From Microbacterium sp. MYb66 (GTDB lineage Bacteria; Actinomycetota; Actinomycetes; Actinomycetales; Microbacteriaceae): a stretch of DNA of 64,000 bases. Shown piece by piece: positions 8,760 to 18,152 of the stretch. The stretch lies in assembly GCF_002979435.1 (NCBI RefSeq), contig NZ_PCOV01000001.1:620001-684000 (forward strand), given 5' to 3'. The notes below the pieces were generated by a model. It was not told the DNA's origin. It made no database searches and saw only the letters and a list, made by a program, of their open reading frames with translations. Each line of letters starts with the position of its first letter. The first letter of the stretch is position 1. Position numbers and translations under genes: made by a program.

Positions 8760-9650
8760 TCAGGGGCGGTCGTCGGGGACGCGGATCATGATCTCCTGTG
8801 CGACGTTGGCGATGAGAGCGCCATCACGCGTATAGATCCGTCCGGTCGCGAGTCCGCGGCCACCGCGCGCGTTCGGGGACTCCTGAAGGTAGAGGAGCCA
8901 CTCGTCGACGCGTGCGGGACGGTGCCACCACATCGCGTGGTCGAGACTCGCGACCTTGAGACCCGGGAGCGCCCAGTACGCGCCGTGCGCCCGCAGGATC
9001 GACTCCTGGATCGTCATGTCGCTGAGGTACGCGAGCGCGGCCCGATGCAGGCGCTGGTCGTCGGGCAGCGGCGCGCGCAGACGCATCCACACCGCCTGTC
9101 GGGCGACGCGCTCGTCCGGGCTCGGGAGGTACAGCGGAGAACCGACGTGACGGATGTCGGCGGCACGCTCGCTCAGCATCCGCGTCGTGCCCTCAGGAAG
9201 CCCCTGGACGCGCTCCTCGTCGGGTGCGAGCTCCTCCGGCGCGGGGATGCCCTCAGGCATGGGCTCGGCGTGCTCCACCCCGGGATCGCCGTCCTGGAAC
9301 GAGGCGATCATCGAGAAGATCGGCACACCGTTCTGGTAGGCCTGCGTCCGACGCGTCGAGAAGGAGCGGCCGTCGTGGATGCGGTCAACAGCGATCGTGA
9401 TGCCCTGGCTCGCGTCGCCGGGACGAAGGAAATAGCCGTGCATGGAATGTACGGCTCTGTCCTCGGGGAGCGTGCGCTCGGCAGCGAGAAGGGCCTGTGC
9501 GAGCACCTGGCCGCCATAGATCCGGCCGCTCGGCATCGGATGCGAGGAACCGGTGAAGATGTCCTCTGTCGTCCTCGCCTGCGTCGAATCGAGATCGAGC
9601 ACCTCGAGCAGTCGCTCGACGGTCTGTACGGCGTGATCGTCCGCGCTCAT
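8760..9650 (-). CDS. tesB: Acyl-CoA thioesterase II
   Basis: A double-hotdog thioesterase of 296 residues, the usual TesB length. The first half has RIYGGQVLAQALLAAERTLP and HSMHGYFLRPGD. The second half has LAYLSDMTIQESI, SLDHAMWWHRP and ARGGRGLATGRIY, where the catalytic Asp, Thr and Gln positions of the family lie. It hydrolyses medium- and long-chain acyl-CoAs. It is convergent with the smaller thioesterase gene and divergent from the gene at 9700. Confidence 0.93.
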   Translation of the reverse strand: MSADDHAVQTVERLLEVLDLDSTQARTTEDIFTGSSHPMPSGRIYGGQVLAQALLAAERTLPEDRAVHSMHGYFLRPGDASQGITIAVDRIHDGRSFSTRRTQAYQNGVPIFSMIASFQDGDPGVEHAEPMPEGIPAPEELAPDEERVQGLPEGTTRMLSERAADIRHVGSPLYLPSPDERVARQAVWMRLRAPLPDDQRLHRAALAYLSDMTIQESILRAHGAYWALPGLKVASLDHAMWWHRPARVDEWLLYLQESPNARGGRGLATGRIYTRDGALIANVAQEIMIRVPDDRP

Positions 9651-9686
9651 GAGTTCCTCCCCGCGACCGCAGCGCCGCTCCGTTGG

Positions 9687-9692
9687 TAGTTT
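9687..9692 (+). promoter_or_regulatory. -10 box TAGTTT, leaderless start
   Basis: It ends 7 nt before GTG 9700, deciding that start over the in-frame upstream ATG at 9649 that overlaps tesB. Confidence 0.6.
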
Positions 9693-9699
9693 AGAACCC

Positions 9700-10365
9700 G
9701 TGACGCATCATCTTCTCCTCGCCGACCCCGACACCGCGAAGGACGTGCTCACGTTCCTGGGACGCGCGAAGAGGATCACCGATGACGGCGTGCGACTGCA
9801 GGCTGCGGACGGCGTCCTGGCATTGACGACGGCGGCTCTCGCCCCTGTGAGCCTTTTCGATCAGACGCCCACGATCCTCGCGATGCGGATCGTGCATGCC
9901 GACCCGGAACTGCAATGCGACATCGTCGTCGACGAGCTTTCCGCCACGGACGATGCGGAACGGCTGAACCTCCCGGAGATGGGACTCTCGCCCGCGTGGG
10001 CAGGAATCGCCCCTCCTCGCGGCGAGTGGCTCCCGGCCGCCACGCTCGCTGCGTCGATGATCGCGCAGCGCGCGCAGTGGGGGATATCCGCGGTCGCCCG
10101 TGGTGCGACGGACGGTGCCGGCGAGGAGGCCGTCCGTGCGCTGCGCGCTGCGATCTGGGGCGCCCCGGATGATGACCTCGACGGTCTGCCCCGGGGCGTG
10201 GCGTTCGCCGCCGACGCCATGGGGTTCATCTCCGGAGACGAACAGGTTCCGGTCATGCGCTCGGGACGGTGGACGCGGTTGGCTTTCCGACGGGGACACG
10301 TTCTTGCTCGGGGCCCCGTCGCAACCGGGCTCACGAGTGTTCGCGACACGGGGCGTTCCGCCTAG
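9700..10365 (+). CDS. Conserved actinobacterial protein of unknown function
   Basis: A 221-residue soluble protein. It begins THHLLLADPDTAKDVLTFLGRAKRI and has a central beta-rich part and an Arg-rich C-terminus. No catalytic motif, membrane segment or signal peptide stands out, and I do not recognise a characterised family. The start follows the -10 spacing. It ends 24 bp before the convergent flavin dehydrogenase gene. Confidence 0.6.
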   Translation: MTHHLLLADPDTAKDVLTFLGRAKRITDDGVRLQAADGVLALTTAALAPVSLFDQTPTILAMRIVHADPELQCDIVVDELSATDDAERLNLPEMGLSPAWAGIAPPRGEWLPAATLAASMIAQRAQWGISAVARGATDGAGEEAVRALRAAIWGAPDDDLDGLPRGVAFAADAMGFISGDEQVPVMRSGRWTRLAFRRGHVLARGPVATGLTSVRDTGRSA

Positions 10366-10389
10366 ACCGCGGTCAGCGAGGCACCGACG

Positions 10390-12048
10390 TCAGCGGGCGG
10401 CCGCGCGACCTGCCTGCCGACCGGAGAAGAGACAGCCGCCGAGGAACGTTCCCTCGAGCGCACGGTATCCATGCACCCCTCCGCCTCCGAACCCGCTCGC
10501 CTCGCCGGCAGCGTACAGACCGGTGATCGGAGTGCCATCGACCTTCAGTGCCCTCCCGTCGAGGTCCGTGTTGATGCCGCCGAGCGACTTGCGAGTGAGG
10601 ACGTGCAGCTTGACGGCGACGAGGGGACCGGCGGCTGGATCTTGAAGGCGATGCGGCGCGGCAGTGCGGATCAGCTTGTCTCCGCGGTAGCTGCGCATCG
10701 AACGCAGCATCCCGATCTGGGCGTCCTTCGTGAAGTCGTTGTCGATCTCGCGGTCTCGCGCGATCACCTCCCGCCGGACGTTGTCGATATCGAGTGATTC
10801 GCCCCCGGAGTGCCGCTGCATCTGCTCGAGGAGCGAGTCGAGGTCGTTCTCGACGATGAAGTCCTCGCCTTCGTCGAGGAAGGACTGGACCGGTCCGGTC
10901 GGTCCCTTCGCGAGTCGGGACTTGAGGAGAAGGCTCACATCCTTGCCGGTGAGGTCCGGGTTCTGCTCACTGCCCGAAAGCGCGAACTCCTTCTCCACGA
11001 TCTGCCGTGAGGTGACGAACCAGGAGTGGTCGTGGCCGGTCGTGCGCAGGTGCTCGAGCGTGCCGAGAGTGTCGAACCCGGGGAACAGGGGCACCGGGAG
11101 GCGCTTGCCCGTCGCATCGAGCCAGAGCGAGGAAGGTCCCGGGAGGATCCGGATGCCGTGCGAGGGCCAGACAGGGTCCCAGTTGGTGATTCCTTCGACG
11201 TAGTGCCACATGCGGTCGCCGTTGATCAGCCGCGCCCCGGCGTCCTCGCTGACGCGATGCATGGATCCGTCGACGTAGGCGGGCACACCGGTGAGCATAT
11301 GCTCCGGCGGGGTGCCGAGCCGCTTCGGCCAAGCGGCACGCACGAGATCGTGGTTTCCGCCGATCCCGCCCGAGGAGACGATCGTCGCACCCGCGGTGAC
11401 CTCGAACTCCCCGACGCTTTCACGAGAGGTCGCCACACCGCGTTGCGCACCGGTCGACGCGAGGACGGCGCCTCGCGCACCCGTCACCGCACCATCTGTG
11501 ACGATGAGTTCTGAGACCCGGTGGCGGGGAAGCACCGTGAGGCGCCCCTCGCGTTCGCCCTGCTCGACCGCAGCCGCGAACGGCGCCACGATCCCCGGTC
11601 CGGTACCCCACGTGATGTGGAATCGGGGGACCGAGTTGCCGGGACCGATGGCACCGTAGCCGCCGCGCTCTGCCCACCCGACGACCGGGAAGAACCCGAC
11701 TCCGCGTTCGCGGAGCCAAGAACGCTTCTCGCCCGCCGCGAACTGCAGATACGCCTCCGCCCAGCGGCGGGGCCATTCATCTTCTGGGCGATCGAACGCC
11801 GCGTTGCCGAACCAGTCCTGCGAGGCCAGTTCGAAAGAGTCCTTGATTCCCAGCCGTCGCTGTTCGGGGGAGTCGATGAAGAACAGACCTCCGAACGACC
11901 ACCATGCCTGCCCGCCCAGATTCGTCCGCGGTTCCTGATCCACGAGGATGACGCGGCGCCCTGCGTCGAGCGCTTCGGAAGCCGCGACCAGCCCGGCCAG
12001 CCCCCATCCGATTACCAGGACATCTGCGGACAGGGGCGTGTTCGTCAT
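10390..12048 (-). CDS. FAD-binding dehydrogenase (ketosteroid-dehydrogenase-like)
   Basis: A 552-residue flavoprotein of the FAD-binding_2 family. The N-terminal Rossmann motif is [21 protein letters not shown], an acidic ribose-binding residue lies in VDQEP, and the C-terminal FAD-contact region reads [34 protein letters not shown]. The overall layout resembles 3-ketosteroid delta-1-dehydrogenases and FAD-dependent enone or fumarate reductases. The substrate is unknown. The ATG overlaps the globin stop by 4 bp (ATGA), so the mscS-globin-dehydrogenase genes form one coupled operon. Confidence 0.85.
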   Translation of the reverse strand: MTNTPLSADVLVIGWGLAGLVAASEALDAGRRVILVDQEPRTNLGGQAWWSFGGLFFIDSPEQRRLGIKDSFELASQDWFGNAAFDRPEDEWPRRWAEAYLQFAAGEKRSWLRERGVGFFPVVGWAERGGYGAIGPGNSVPRFHITWGTGPGIVAPFAAAVEQGEREGRLTVLPRHRVSELIVTDGAVTGARGAVLASTGAQRGVATSRESVGEFEVTAGATIVSSGGIGGNHDLVRAAWPKRLGTPPEHMLTGVPAYVDGSMHRVSEDAGARLINGDRMWHYVEGITNWDPVWPSHGIRILPGPSSLWLDATGKRLPVPLFPGFDTLGTLEHLRTTGHDHSWFVTSRQIVEKEFALSGSEQNPDLTGKDVSLLLKSRLAKGPTGPVQSFLDEGEDFIVENDLDSLLEQMQRHSGGESLDIDNVRREVIARDREIDNDFTKDAQIGMLRSMRSYRGDKLIRTAAPHRLQDPAAGPLVAVKLHVLTRKSLGGINTDLDGRALKVDGTPITGLYAAGEASGFGGGGVHGYRALEGTFLGGCLFSGRQAGRAAAR

Positions 12049-12494
12049 GAGGTCTCCGTTGATTCCTGACGTGATCGGGTCTCGAGCGTGGGGCGGCCAC
12101 CGGGTGCGGCACCGATACCCGAGGGCTCGAATGTGTTCACCATGGCATAGGCCGCGCGCTCCAGGTAGTCCCAGAGCGTCGTTTCGTGCAAGGGCGACAA
12201 CTGTGCCTCGTCCACAGCCGTCCGCATGTGACGGAGCCAACGATCACGAGCGTCCGCGTCGATGTGGAACGGCATGTGCCGCATCCGCAGCCGCGGATGT
12301 CCACGCGTCTCTCCATACGTGGTCGGCCCGCCCCAGTACTGCTCGAGGAACATCCGGAGCCGATCCTCGGCGGGACCGAGGTCTTCTTCGGGATACATCG
12401 GCTTCATCACCGGGTCGAGCGCGACCTCGCGATAGAACACCGAGACGATCTTCGCGAACGTCTCGTGTCCGCCGATCTCGTCGTAGAAAGTCAC
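12045..12494 (-). CDS. glbO: Truncated hemoglobin, group II
   Basis: A 149-residue 2-on-2 globin. The N-terminal [11 protein letters not shown] and the heme region [16 protein letters not shown], with the proximal His in RMRHMPF, fit the TrHbII (GlbO) group. [12 protein letters not shown] helix carries the G-helix Trp typical of this group. Likely roles are oxygen or NO chemistry at the membrane. The GTG start overlaps the mscS stop (GTGA) and its own stop overlaps the next ATG. Confidence 0.93.
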   Translation of the reverse strand: MTFYDEIGGHETFAKIVSVFYREVALDPVMKPMYPEEDLGPAEDRLRMFLEQYWGGPTTYGETRGHPRLRMRHMPFHIDADARDRWLRHMRTAVDEAQLSPLHETTLWDYLERAAYAMVNTFEPSGIGAAPGGRPTLETRSRQESTETS

Positions 12495-13564
12495 TTCTGG
12501 GGACTCCCGTCATCATTCGGCTTCTTGCGGCGCCAGATCCCGCGGTCCGGGATGATCGGCACGCCGGTGACGGCGTTCGGCCGGGTCTTCGGCGGGTTCG
12601 CTCCCCGTACCCGACGGGCGCCGTCGAGCCCGGTGGGGACGACGTCGACCATCTTCGGGACCCCGATCTCCTTCTCGAGGAGAGCAGCACGCAGACGTCG
12701 ACGCAGCTCCTGTGCCACATCATCCTTCGCGTTCGCGCGGGCCTTGATCACGATCCGCACGACCAGGGCGTCTCCATCGATCGACTCCAGCCCCCAGAGC
12801 TCCGGCTTCTCGATGATGCGGGTGCGCCACTTCGGGTCTTTCGCGAGCCCCTGGGCCGTCTCGAGCATGATGTGCTCGACCTGCTCCAGATCGGAGTCCA
12901 CGGGGACACCCAGGTCGATGATCGAGCGGGCCCATCCCTGCGACATGTTGCCGATCCGCGTGACCTCGCCGTTGCGCACGTACCAGAGGGTGCCGTTGAC
13001 GTCTCGCACCTGAGTGATGCGCACGCTGACGTACTCGACGACCCCGCTCGCGAGTCCGAGGTCGACCACATCGCCGATTCCGATCTGGTCTTCGGCGACG
13101 AGGAACATGCCGTTGAGCACGTCCTTGACGATGTTCTGCGCACCGAAACCGAGGCCGGCACCGACGGCGGCGGTGAGCAGCGTCAGAGAGCCGAGCAGGC
13201 TCTGGTCGAGCGCGTTCACGATCAGCACGATGGCGATGACCACGAGCATCACGTTCACGATGTTCTGCAGGATCGTGCCCAGCGTGCGGGTGCGCTGCAC
13301 GAGGCGCATGTCAGCGAGGGGGGAACGTTCGAGCGCCTGTGTGTCGTCGACCGATGCCTTGCTCTTCGCACTGTCCACGATGCGGTGCACGACTCGTCGG
13401 ATGACCAGGCGAAGAACGAGCCCGATCACGATGCAGCTGGCGATGATGATCGCGACGGTGAGCGCCTTCATACCCACCTGACTGAGCCAGGCGAGCAGAT
13501 TCGTCACCCAGTCGGGAAGAGGGGTTTCCACGGGCGGATCGTTCACATCGAAGGGGATCATCAT
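12491..13564 (-). CDS. MscS-family mechanosensitive channel
   Basis: About 357 residues. There are three predicted membrane helices (about residues 25-45, 80-105 and 112-130). The last contains the pore motif [17 protein letters not shown], followed by the MscS beta domain ([28 protein letters not shown]). A basic, Pro-rich C-tail ends the protein. The channel opens under membrane tension to release solutes. ATG 13564 is the first of two tandem ATGs; GTG 13567 is also possible given the -10 box at 13573-13578. Confidence 0.92.
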   Translation of the reverse strand: MMIPFDVNDPPVETPLPDWVTNLLAWLSQVGMKALTVAIIIASCIVIGLVLRLVIRRVVHRIVDSAKSKASVDDTQALERSPLADMRLVQRTRTLGTILQNIVNVMLVVIAIVLIVNALDQSLLGSLTLLTAAVGAGLGFGAQNIVKDVLNGMFLVAEDQIGIGDVVDLGLASGVVEYVSVRITQVRDVNGTLWYVRNGEVTRIGNMSQGWARSIIDLGVPVDSDLEQVEHIMLETAQGLAKDPKWRTRIIEKPELWGLESIDGDALVVRIVIKARANAKDDVAQELRRRLRAALLEKEIGVPKMVDVVPTGLDGARRVRGANPPKTRPNAVTGVPIIPDRGIWRRKKPNDDGSPQK

Positions 13565-13572
13565 CACCCCCG

Positions 13573-13578
13573 ATCTTA
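13573..13578 (-). promoter_or_regulatory. -10 box TAAGAT of the mscS-globin operon
   Basis: On the minus strand it ends 5 nt before GTG 13567 and 8 nt before ATG 13564, so the operon mRNA is leaderless or nearly so. Confidence 0.55.
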
Positions 13579-13625
13579 GCGATCGGGCCTCTGCGTGGGC
13601 TGGATGAAGGTGCCCTACGGAAACA

Positions 13626-13690
13626 GAGACCATCCGTTCCGATCACGGCGCGTCGTGGTGGGACGCGCCGTCTGCGGAGCAGATGGTCTC
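13626..13690 (-). terminator. Nested hairpin downstream of pepN
   Basis: A perfect inner 10-bp stem (13645-13654 with 13662-13671, 7-nt loop) is enclosed by a perfect 9-bp stem (13626-13634 with 13682-13690). It lies 28 bp past the pepN stop and upstream of mscS. There is no U tract. It is probably the pepN terminator or an mRNA 3' structure. Confidence 0.55.
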
Positions 13691-13718
13691 CGTTGTCGCA
13701 CAGAGGGTGGGCGAGAGG

Positions 13719-16271
13719 TCAGTCCTCGGCGTCCCGGGCCTGTGCGGCGAGAGCGCGCTCTACGTCCGCGAGGTTCTCGAGGACCAGACGACGCAGGGCC
13801 GGCGCCGCGTCCTGGTTCGCGGCCAGCCAGGCGCGGGTCGCATCGCGGAGAGCGACGTCGGCGAGTGCTGTCGGGAAAAGTCCGACGATCAGGTACTGCG
13901 CGATCTGGTAGGTCCGCGATTCCCATACGGGAAGCAGCATGTCGAAGTACGCCGGGACGAACTCACCGAGCACGGAGCCCCCCGCCGGATGCGTGAAACC
14001 GAGCGCCGCGGAGCGCACGATCGTGTTGGGCGCATCATCGCGCTCGATGAGCGATGCCCAGGCGGCCTTCTTCGACGCGGAATCCGGCAGGGAGGCGCGA
14101 GCCTGAGCGGCGAACTCGCCGCCCTTGGCGGTGTTGTCCGCAGCGAGGGCCGCGTCGATCGTGGCGGCGTCGGTCGCCCCGATCGAGGCCAGACCGACGA
14201 GCAGCTGCCAGTTCAGGTCGGCATCGATCTCGAGACCGGGGAGGGTGTCTTCGCCGGAGCGGAGGCGCCCGACGATACCGGCATGCTCCGGAGTGACCAT
14301 CGTGTTGGCGAACGCCGTGACGAACTGCAGCTGGCTGTCGCTGCCGGGGTCCGCCGCTTCGGCGAGGCTCCAGAGGGCATCCGCGATCTTGAGTCGAGCC
14401 GCCTCGCGGTCCGCGGGCGTGACGTAGAGCGTCGCCGCGGTGCGGAGCTGGGAGAGCGTGGTTCGCACGGTCGTCGACTCGGTCTCGCGGCCGATGTTGC
14501 CGAGAACCAGGTCGAGGTATTCGGAGGCAGCGGTCTCGGCATCGCGGGTCTGGTCCCAGGCTGCGCCCCACACGAGCGAGCGGGCAAGCGGGTCGTGGAT
14601 GTCGGCCAGGTGCGCGATCGCGGTGGCGAGCGACTTCTCGTCCAGCCGGATCTTGGCGTACGCCAGATCGTTGTCGTTGAGCAGCACGAGGTCGGGGCGC
14701 GCGAGCCCCTGCAGCTCCGGCACCTCGGTGCGGTCCCCGTCGACATCGACTTCCAGGTAATGGGTGCGGGTGAGCGAACCGTCGGTCAGCGTGTAGAAGC
14801 CGATTCCGAGCCGGTGCGGACGAATCGTCGGGTAGTCCGCAGGCGCGGTCTGCGTGATCGCGAAGCGCGAGATCTTCCCGTCGTGGTCCTCGGCGATGAC
14901 GGGCTCCAGTGTGTTCACGCCCGCGGTCTCGAGCCATTTCTTCGACCAGGTGCTCAGGTCACGGCCGCTCGTGGCCTCGAGTTCCGAGAGCAGGTCGCTC
15001 AGCTCGGTGTTGCCCCAGGAGTGCTTCTGGAAGTACTGCGACACCCCGGCGAAGAACGCCTCGATGCCCACCCACGCGGCCAGCTGCTTCAGGACGGAGC
15101 CGCCCTTGGCGTAGGTGATGCCGTCGAAGTTGACCTGAACGTCCTCGAGGTCGTTGATCTCGGCGACGATCGGGTGGGTCGAAGGAAGCTGGTCCTGTCG
15201 GTAGGCCCAGGTCTTCTCCATGGCGTTGAACGTGGTCCACGCCTCGGTCCATTCGGTGGCCTCGGCGGTGGCGATGGTCGACGCCCACTCGGCGAACGAC
15301 TCGTTCAGCCAGAGGTCGTTCCACCACTTCATGGTGACGAGGTCACCGAACCACATGTGGGCGAGCTCGTGCAGGATCGTGACGACGCGGCGCTCCTTGA
15401 CCGCGTCTGTCACCTTGCTGCGGAAGACGTAGGTCTCGGTGAAGGTGACGGCTCCCGCGTTCTCCATGGCGCCGGCGTTGAACTCCGGGACGAAGAGCTG
15501 GTCGTACTTGGCGAACGGGTACGGAACGCCGAACTTCGACTCGAAGTAGGCGAAGCCCTCGCGCGTCTTGTCGAAGATGTAGTCGGCGTCGAGGTGCTGC
15601 CACAGGCTCTTGCGGCCGTACACGCCCAGCGGGATGACGCGGCCCGAGGCGCTCGTCAGTTCCGAGAAGGTCGACTCGTACGGGCCGGCGACGAGTGCCG
15701 TGATGTACGACGAGATGCGCGGGGTCGGCTCGAAGCCCCAGGTGGCGGTGACGTCGTCGTCGTGCACGATGGGCTCGGGCGTGGGGGAGTTGGAGACGAC
15801 CTTCCAGGCGGCCGGTGCCGTCACGGTGAACTGGAACGTCGCCTTGAGGTCGGGCTGCTCGAAGACCGCGAACACGCGGCGCGAGTCGGGCACCTCGAAC
15901 TGGGAGTAGAGGTAGACCTCGCCGTCGACGGGGTCGACGAAGCGGTGCAGACCTTCTCCGGTGTTGGTGTATTCGCAGTCCGCGTCCACGACGAGGACGT
16001 TCTCTGCCTGCAGGCCGGTGAGCGCGATGCGCGAGTCGGCGAAGACCTCGTTCGGGTCGAGCTGCTCGCCGTTCAGGGAGATCTCCCGCACGTCGCGGGC
16101 GATGAGGTCGATGAAGGTGAAGCCCTCCGGCGTCGCGGTGAAGCGCACCACGCTGCGGGAGCCGAAGACTTCGGCGCCCTTGGTCAGATCGAGGGCGACT
16201 TCATATGACTGAGTGTCGATGACGTCGCGGCGCTCCTGCGCTTCGATGCGGGTGAGGTTCTCTCCAGGCAC
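13719..16271 (-). CDS. pepN: Aminopeptidase N (M1 family)
   Basis: Zinc aminopeptidase of 850 residues that trims N-terminal residues from peptides in the cytosol. GAMEN (residues 267-271) binds the substrate amino terminus. HELAHMWFGD (301-310) gives the two zinc His and the catalytic Glu, and WLNESFAEW supplies the third ligand Glu324. The C-terminal ERAP1-like helical domain is complete. The start is GTG 16271, with GGGAG about 7 nt upstream. The TAGGCT promoter lies about 70 bp upstream, so this gene has a leader, unlike many neighbours. Confidence 0.97.
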   Translation of the reverse strand: MPGENLTRIEAQERRDVIDTQSYEVALDLTKGAEVFGSRSVVRFTATPEGFTFIDLIARDVREISLNGEQLDPNEVFADSRIALTGLQAENVLVVDADCEYTNTGEGLHRFVDPVDGEVYLYSQFEVPDSRRVFAVFEQPDLKATFQFTVTAPAAWKVVSNSPTPEPIVHDDDVTATWGFEPTPRISSYITALVAGPYESTFSELTSASGRVIPLGVYGRKSLWQHLDADYIFDKTREGFAYFESKFGVPYPFAKYDQLFVPEFNAGAMENAGAVTFTETYVFRSKVTDAVKERRVVTILHELAHMWFGDLVTMKWWNDLWLNESFAEWASTIATAEATEWTEAWTTFNAMEKTWAYRQDQLPSTHPIVAEINDLEDVQVNFDGITYAKGGSVLKQLAAWVGIEAFFAGVSQYFQKHSWGNTELSDLLSELEATSGRDLSTWSKKWLETAGVNTLEPVIAEDHDGKISRFAITQTAPADYPTIRPHRLGIGFYTLTDGSLTRTHYLEVDVDGDRTEVPELQGLARPDLVLLNDNDLAYAKIRLDEKSLATAIAHLADIHDPLARSLVWGAAWDQTRDAETAASEYLDLVLGNIGRETESTTVRTTLSQLRTAATLYVTPADREAARLKIADALWSLAEAADPGSDSQLQFVTAFANTMVTPEHAGIVGRLRSGEDTLPGLEIDADLNWQLLVGLASIGATDAATIDAALAADNTAKGGEFAAQARASLPDSASKKAAWASLIERDDAPNTIVRSAALGFTHPAGGSVLGEFVPAYFDMLLPVWESRTYQIAQYLIVGLFPTALADVALRDATRAWLAANQDAAPALRRLVLENLADVERALAAQARDAED

Positions 16272-16340
16272 AGCTGTACTCCCAGGGGTGAGGGGATGTC
16301 ACCGGGGCTGGGCGCAGTTGGCGCCGACGGCAACCATGAC

Positions 16341-16346
16341 AGCCTA
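16341..16346 (-). promoter_or_regulatory. -10 box TAGGCT of pepN
   Basis: On the minus strand it implies a start near 16335 and a leader of about 60 nt before GTG 16271. A 12-codon open frame (16337-16299) begins almost at the predicted start site. Confidence 0.45.
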
Positions 16347-16442
16347 CGCCAGAGCAGCGCACGCCCTCTCTACACCGCGGAGGATGGATAGACACGGCAT
16401 CGGACGGACGCCTGCCTGCTGCGAAGGTGAAAGGATGGAGGG

Positions 16443-17627
16443 GTGACTGCGATCGAGCCGAATGCCGTTCCCTTTGCCTCTGCTGCTGCCGCCGGTGGTG
16501 CGCCCTTCGTGACCACCCCGGTCGCTTACGATGCGATCCTCCTCGCCGGGTTCGGTGGTCCGGAAGGCCAGGAGGACGTCATCCCGTTCCTCCGCAACGT
16601 CACGCGCGGTCGAGGGATCCCGGACGAGCGTCTCGAAGAGGTGGCGCACCACTATCGCCACTTCGGCGGGGTGAGTCCGATCAACGGGCAGAACCGGGTA
16701 CTCAAGGAGGCACTCCAGAACGCGCTCGTCGAGCGGGGAATCACTCTCCCGGTCTACTGGGGCAACCGCAACTGGACCCCGTACCTCGAAGAGGTGGTAT
16801 CCGACGCCGCGGCCAACGGGCACAGAACCCTCCTCGCGTTCGCTACCAGTGCCTACAGCTCGTTCTCCAGCTGCCGCCAGTACCGCGAAGACTTCGCCCG
16901 TGTCCTGGAAGACAAGGGCCTCGGGGAGACCGTGACCATCGACAAGATCCGTCCCTTCTACGACCACCCCGGTTTCGTGGAGGCGTTCGAGACCGGCGTC
17001 CGTGAAGCGGTCGAGAACTTCCTCGCCGACGGCATCGCGGCATCGGACATCCAGATCCTGTTCTCGACCCACAGCATCCCGAGCGCCGATGCGGAGCGTT
17101 CAGGCGCACGCGACATCGAGTGGGGTGAGGGCGGCGCGTATGCCGCGCAGCATCTCGCTGTCGCCGCCTGGGTCATGGACCGCGTCCGCCAGACGGTACC
17201 CGGCGCGGCCGATGTCTCGTGGGAGCTCGTGTATCAGTCTCGTTCCGGCCCCGCATCGCAACCGTGGCTCGAGCCCGACGTGTGCGACGTGATCGGTGAA
17301 CTGCCCGGGCGCGGACGCAAGGCTGTCGCGGTCGTGCCCGTGGGCTTCATGAGCGACCACATGGAGGTCCTCTGGGACCTCGACACCGAGGCGTCGGAGG
17401 CGGCCGATGAGGCGGGCATCGCCTTCACACGCACGCCGACGCCCGGTGTGTCTCCTGCGTTCGTCGCCGGTATCGTCGATCTGATCGAGGAGCGGCTTCA
17501 GGGCCGCCCCAACGACGAGCGCGCGCACGTGACGACCCTCCCCGGTGGGTTCGACGTCTGCCGTCCGGGCTGCTGCGAGAACATCCGTGCAGGCTTCAAG
17601 CCGGCCGCCGCCGGCCTGGCACCGTGA
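16443..17627 (+). CDS. hemH: Ferrochelatase (coproporphyrin ferrochelatase type)
   Basis: Inserts iron into (copro)porphyrin in heme synthesis. Actinobacteria use the coproporphyrin-dependent route, so coproheme is the likely product. Its 394 residues include AILLAGFGGPEG, the conserved HYRHFGGVSPIN and GNRNWTPYL segments and LFSTHSIP, which carries the metal-binding His. Cys144 and the C-terminal Cys373, Cys377 and Cys378 (DVCRPGCCENIR) could bind the [2Fe-2S] cluster known in actinobacterial enzymes. The GTG start sits just after GGATGGAGG. Confidence 0.95.
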   Translation: MTAIEPNAVPFASAAAAGGAPFVTTPVAYDAILLAGFGGPEGQEDVIPFLRNVTRGRGIPDERLEEVAHHYRHFGGVSPINGQNRVLKEALQNALVERGITLPVYWGNRNWTPYLEEVVSDAAANGHRTLLAFATSAYSSFSSCRQYREDFARVLEDKGLGETVTIDKIRPFYDHPGFVEAFETGVREAVENFLADGIAASDIQILFSTHSIPSADAERSGARDIEWGEGGAYAAQHLAVAAWVMDRVRQTVPGAADVSWELVYQSRSGPASQPWLEPDVCDVIGELPGRGRKAVAVVPVGFMSDHMEVLWDLDTEASEAADEAGIAFTRTPTPGVSPAFVAGIVDLIEERLQGRPNDERAHVTTLPGGFDVCRPGCCENIRAGFKPAAAGLAP

Positions 17628-17652
17628 CATCCGGATGACCGGCGAGCGCTTC

Positions 17653-17658
17653 TAGGAT
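17653..17658 (+). promoter_or_regulatory. -10 box TAGGAT of rpiB
   Basis: It ends 7 nt before ATG 17666, favouring that start over ATG 17657, which overlaps the box itself. Confidence 0.6.
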
Positions 17659-17665
17659 GGGAGCC

Positions 17666-18151
17666 ATGCGCATCCACATCGCCACCGACCACGCGGGACT
17701 CGACTTCTCCACACAGCTGCAGGACCACCTGCGCGCTGCCGGTCACGAAGTCGTCGATCACGGGCCGATCGAGTACGACGCGGTCGATGACTACCCCGCC
17801 TTCTGCATCCGCGCGGCGCAGGCCGTCATCACCGACCAGCGAGCGGGCGTGGATGCACTCGGAATGGTGTTCGGAGGCTCGGGCAATGGCGAGCAGATCG
17901 CCGCGAACAAGGTCGAGGGTGTTCGCGCAGCGCTCGTCTGGAACCTGTCCACTGCGGAACTCGCCCGCGAGCACAACGACGCGAACGTCATCTCCATCGG
18001 CGCACGGCAGCACACGTACGACGAGGTCACATCCTTCATCGACCGATTCATCGAGACACCGTTCTCGGGAGACGAGCGCCACGTACGCCGCATCGGTCAG
18101 ATCGCGGACTTCGAGCGTGACGGCTCCCTACTTCCGGACCCGCGAGGCTGA
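17666..18151 (+). CDS. rpiB: Ribose-5-phosphate isomerase B
   Basis: Interconverts ribose-5-phosphate and ribulose-5-phosphate in the pentose phosphate pathway. The 161-residue protein starts RIHIATDHAGLDF and has the active-site loop GMVFGGSGNGEQIAANK. This is the mycobacterial-type loop in which Glu replaces the enterobacterial catalytic Cys. A C-terminal LacAB_rpiB fold follows. The nei-type glycosylase gene starts 1 bp after the stop, a pair also found in mycobacteria. Confidence 0.95.
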   Translation: MRIHIATDHAGLDFSTQLQDHLRAAGHEVVDHGPIEYDAVDDYPAFCIRAAQAVITDQRAGVDALGMVFGGSGNGEQIAANKVEGVRAALVWNLSTAELAREHNDANVISIGARQHTYDEVTSFIDRFIETPFSGDERHVRRIGQIADFERDGSLLPDPRG

Positions 18152-18152
18152 C

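Noticed and set aside
13683..16208. 841-codon open frame on the plus strand opposite pepN
   Set aside because: It mirrors pepN codon by codon, consists of low-complexity Val/Arg/Glu-rich sequence and has no recognisable motif; a typical high-GC shadow.
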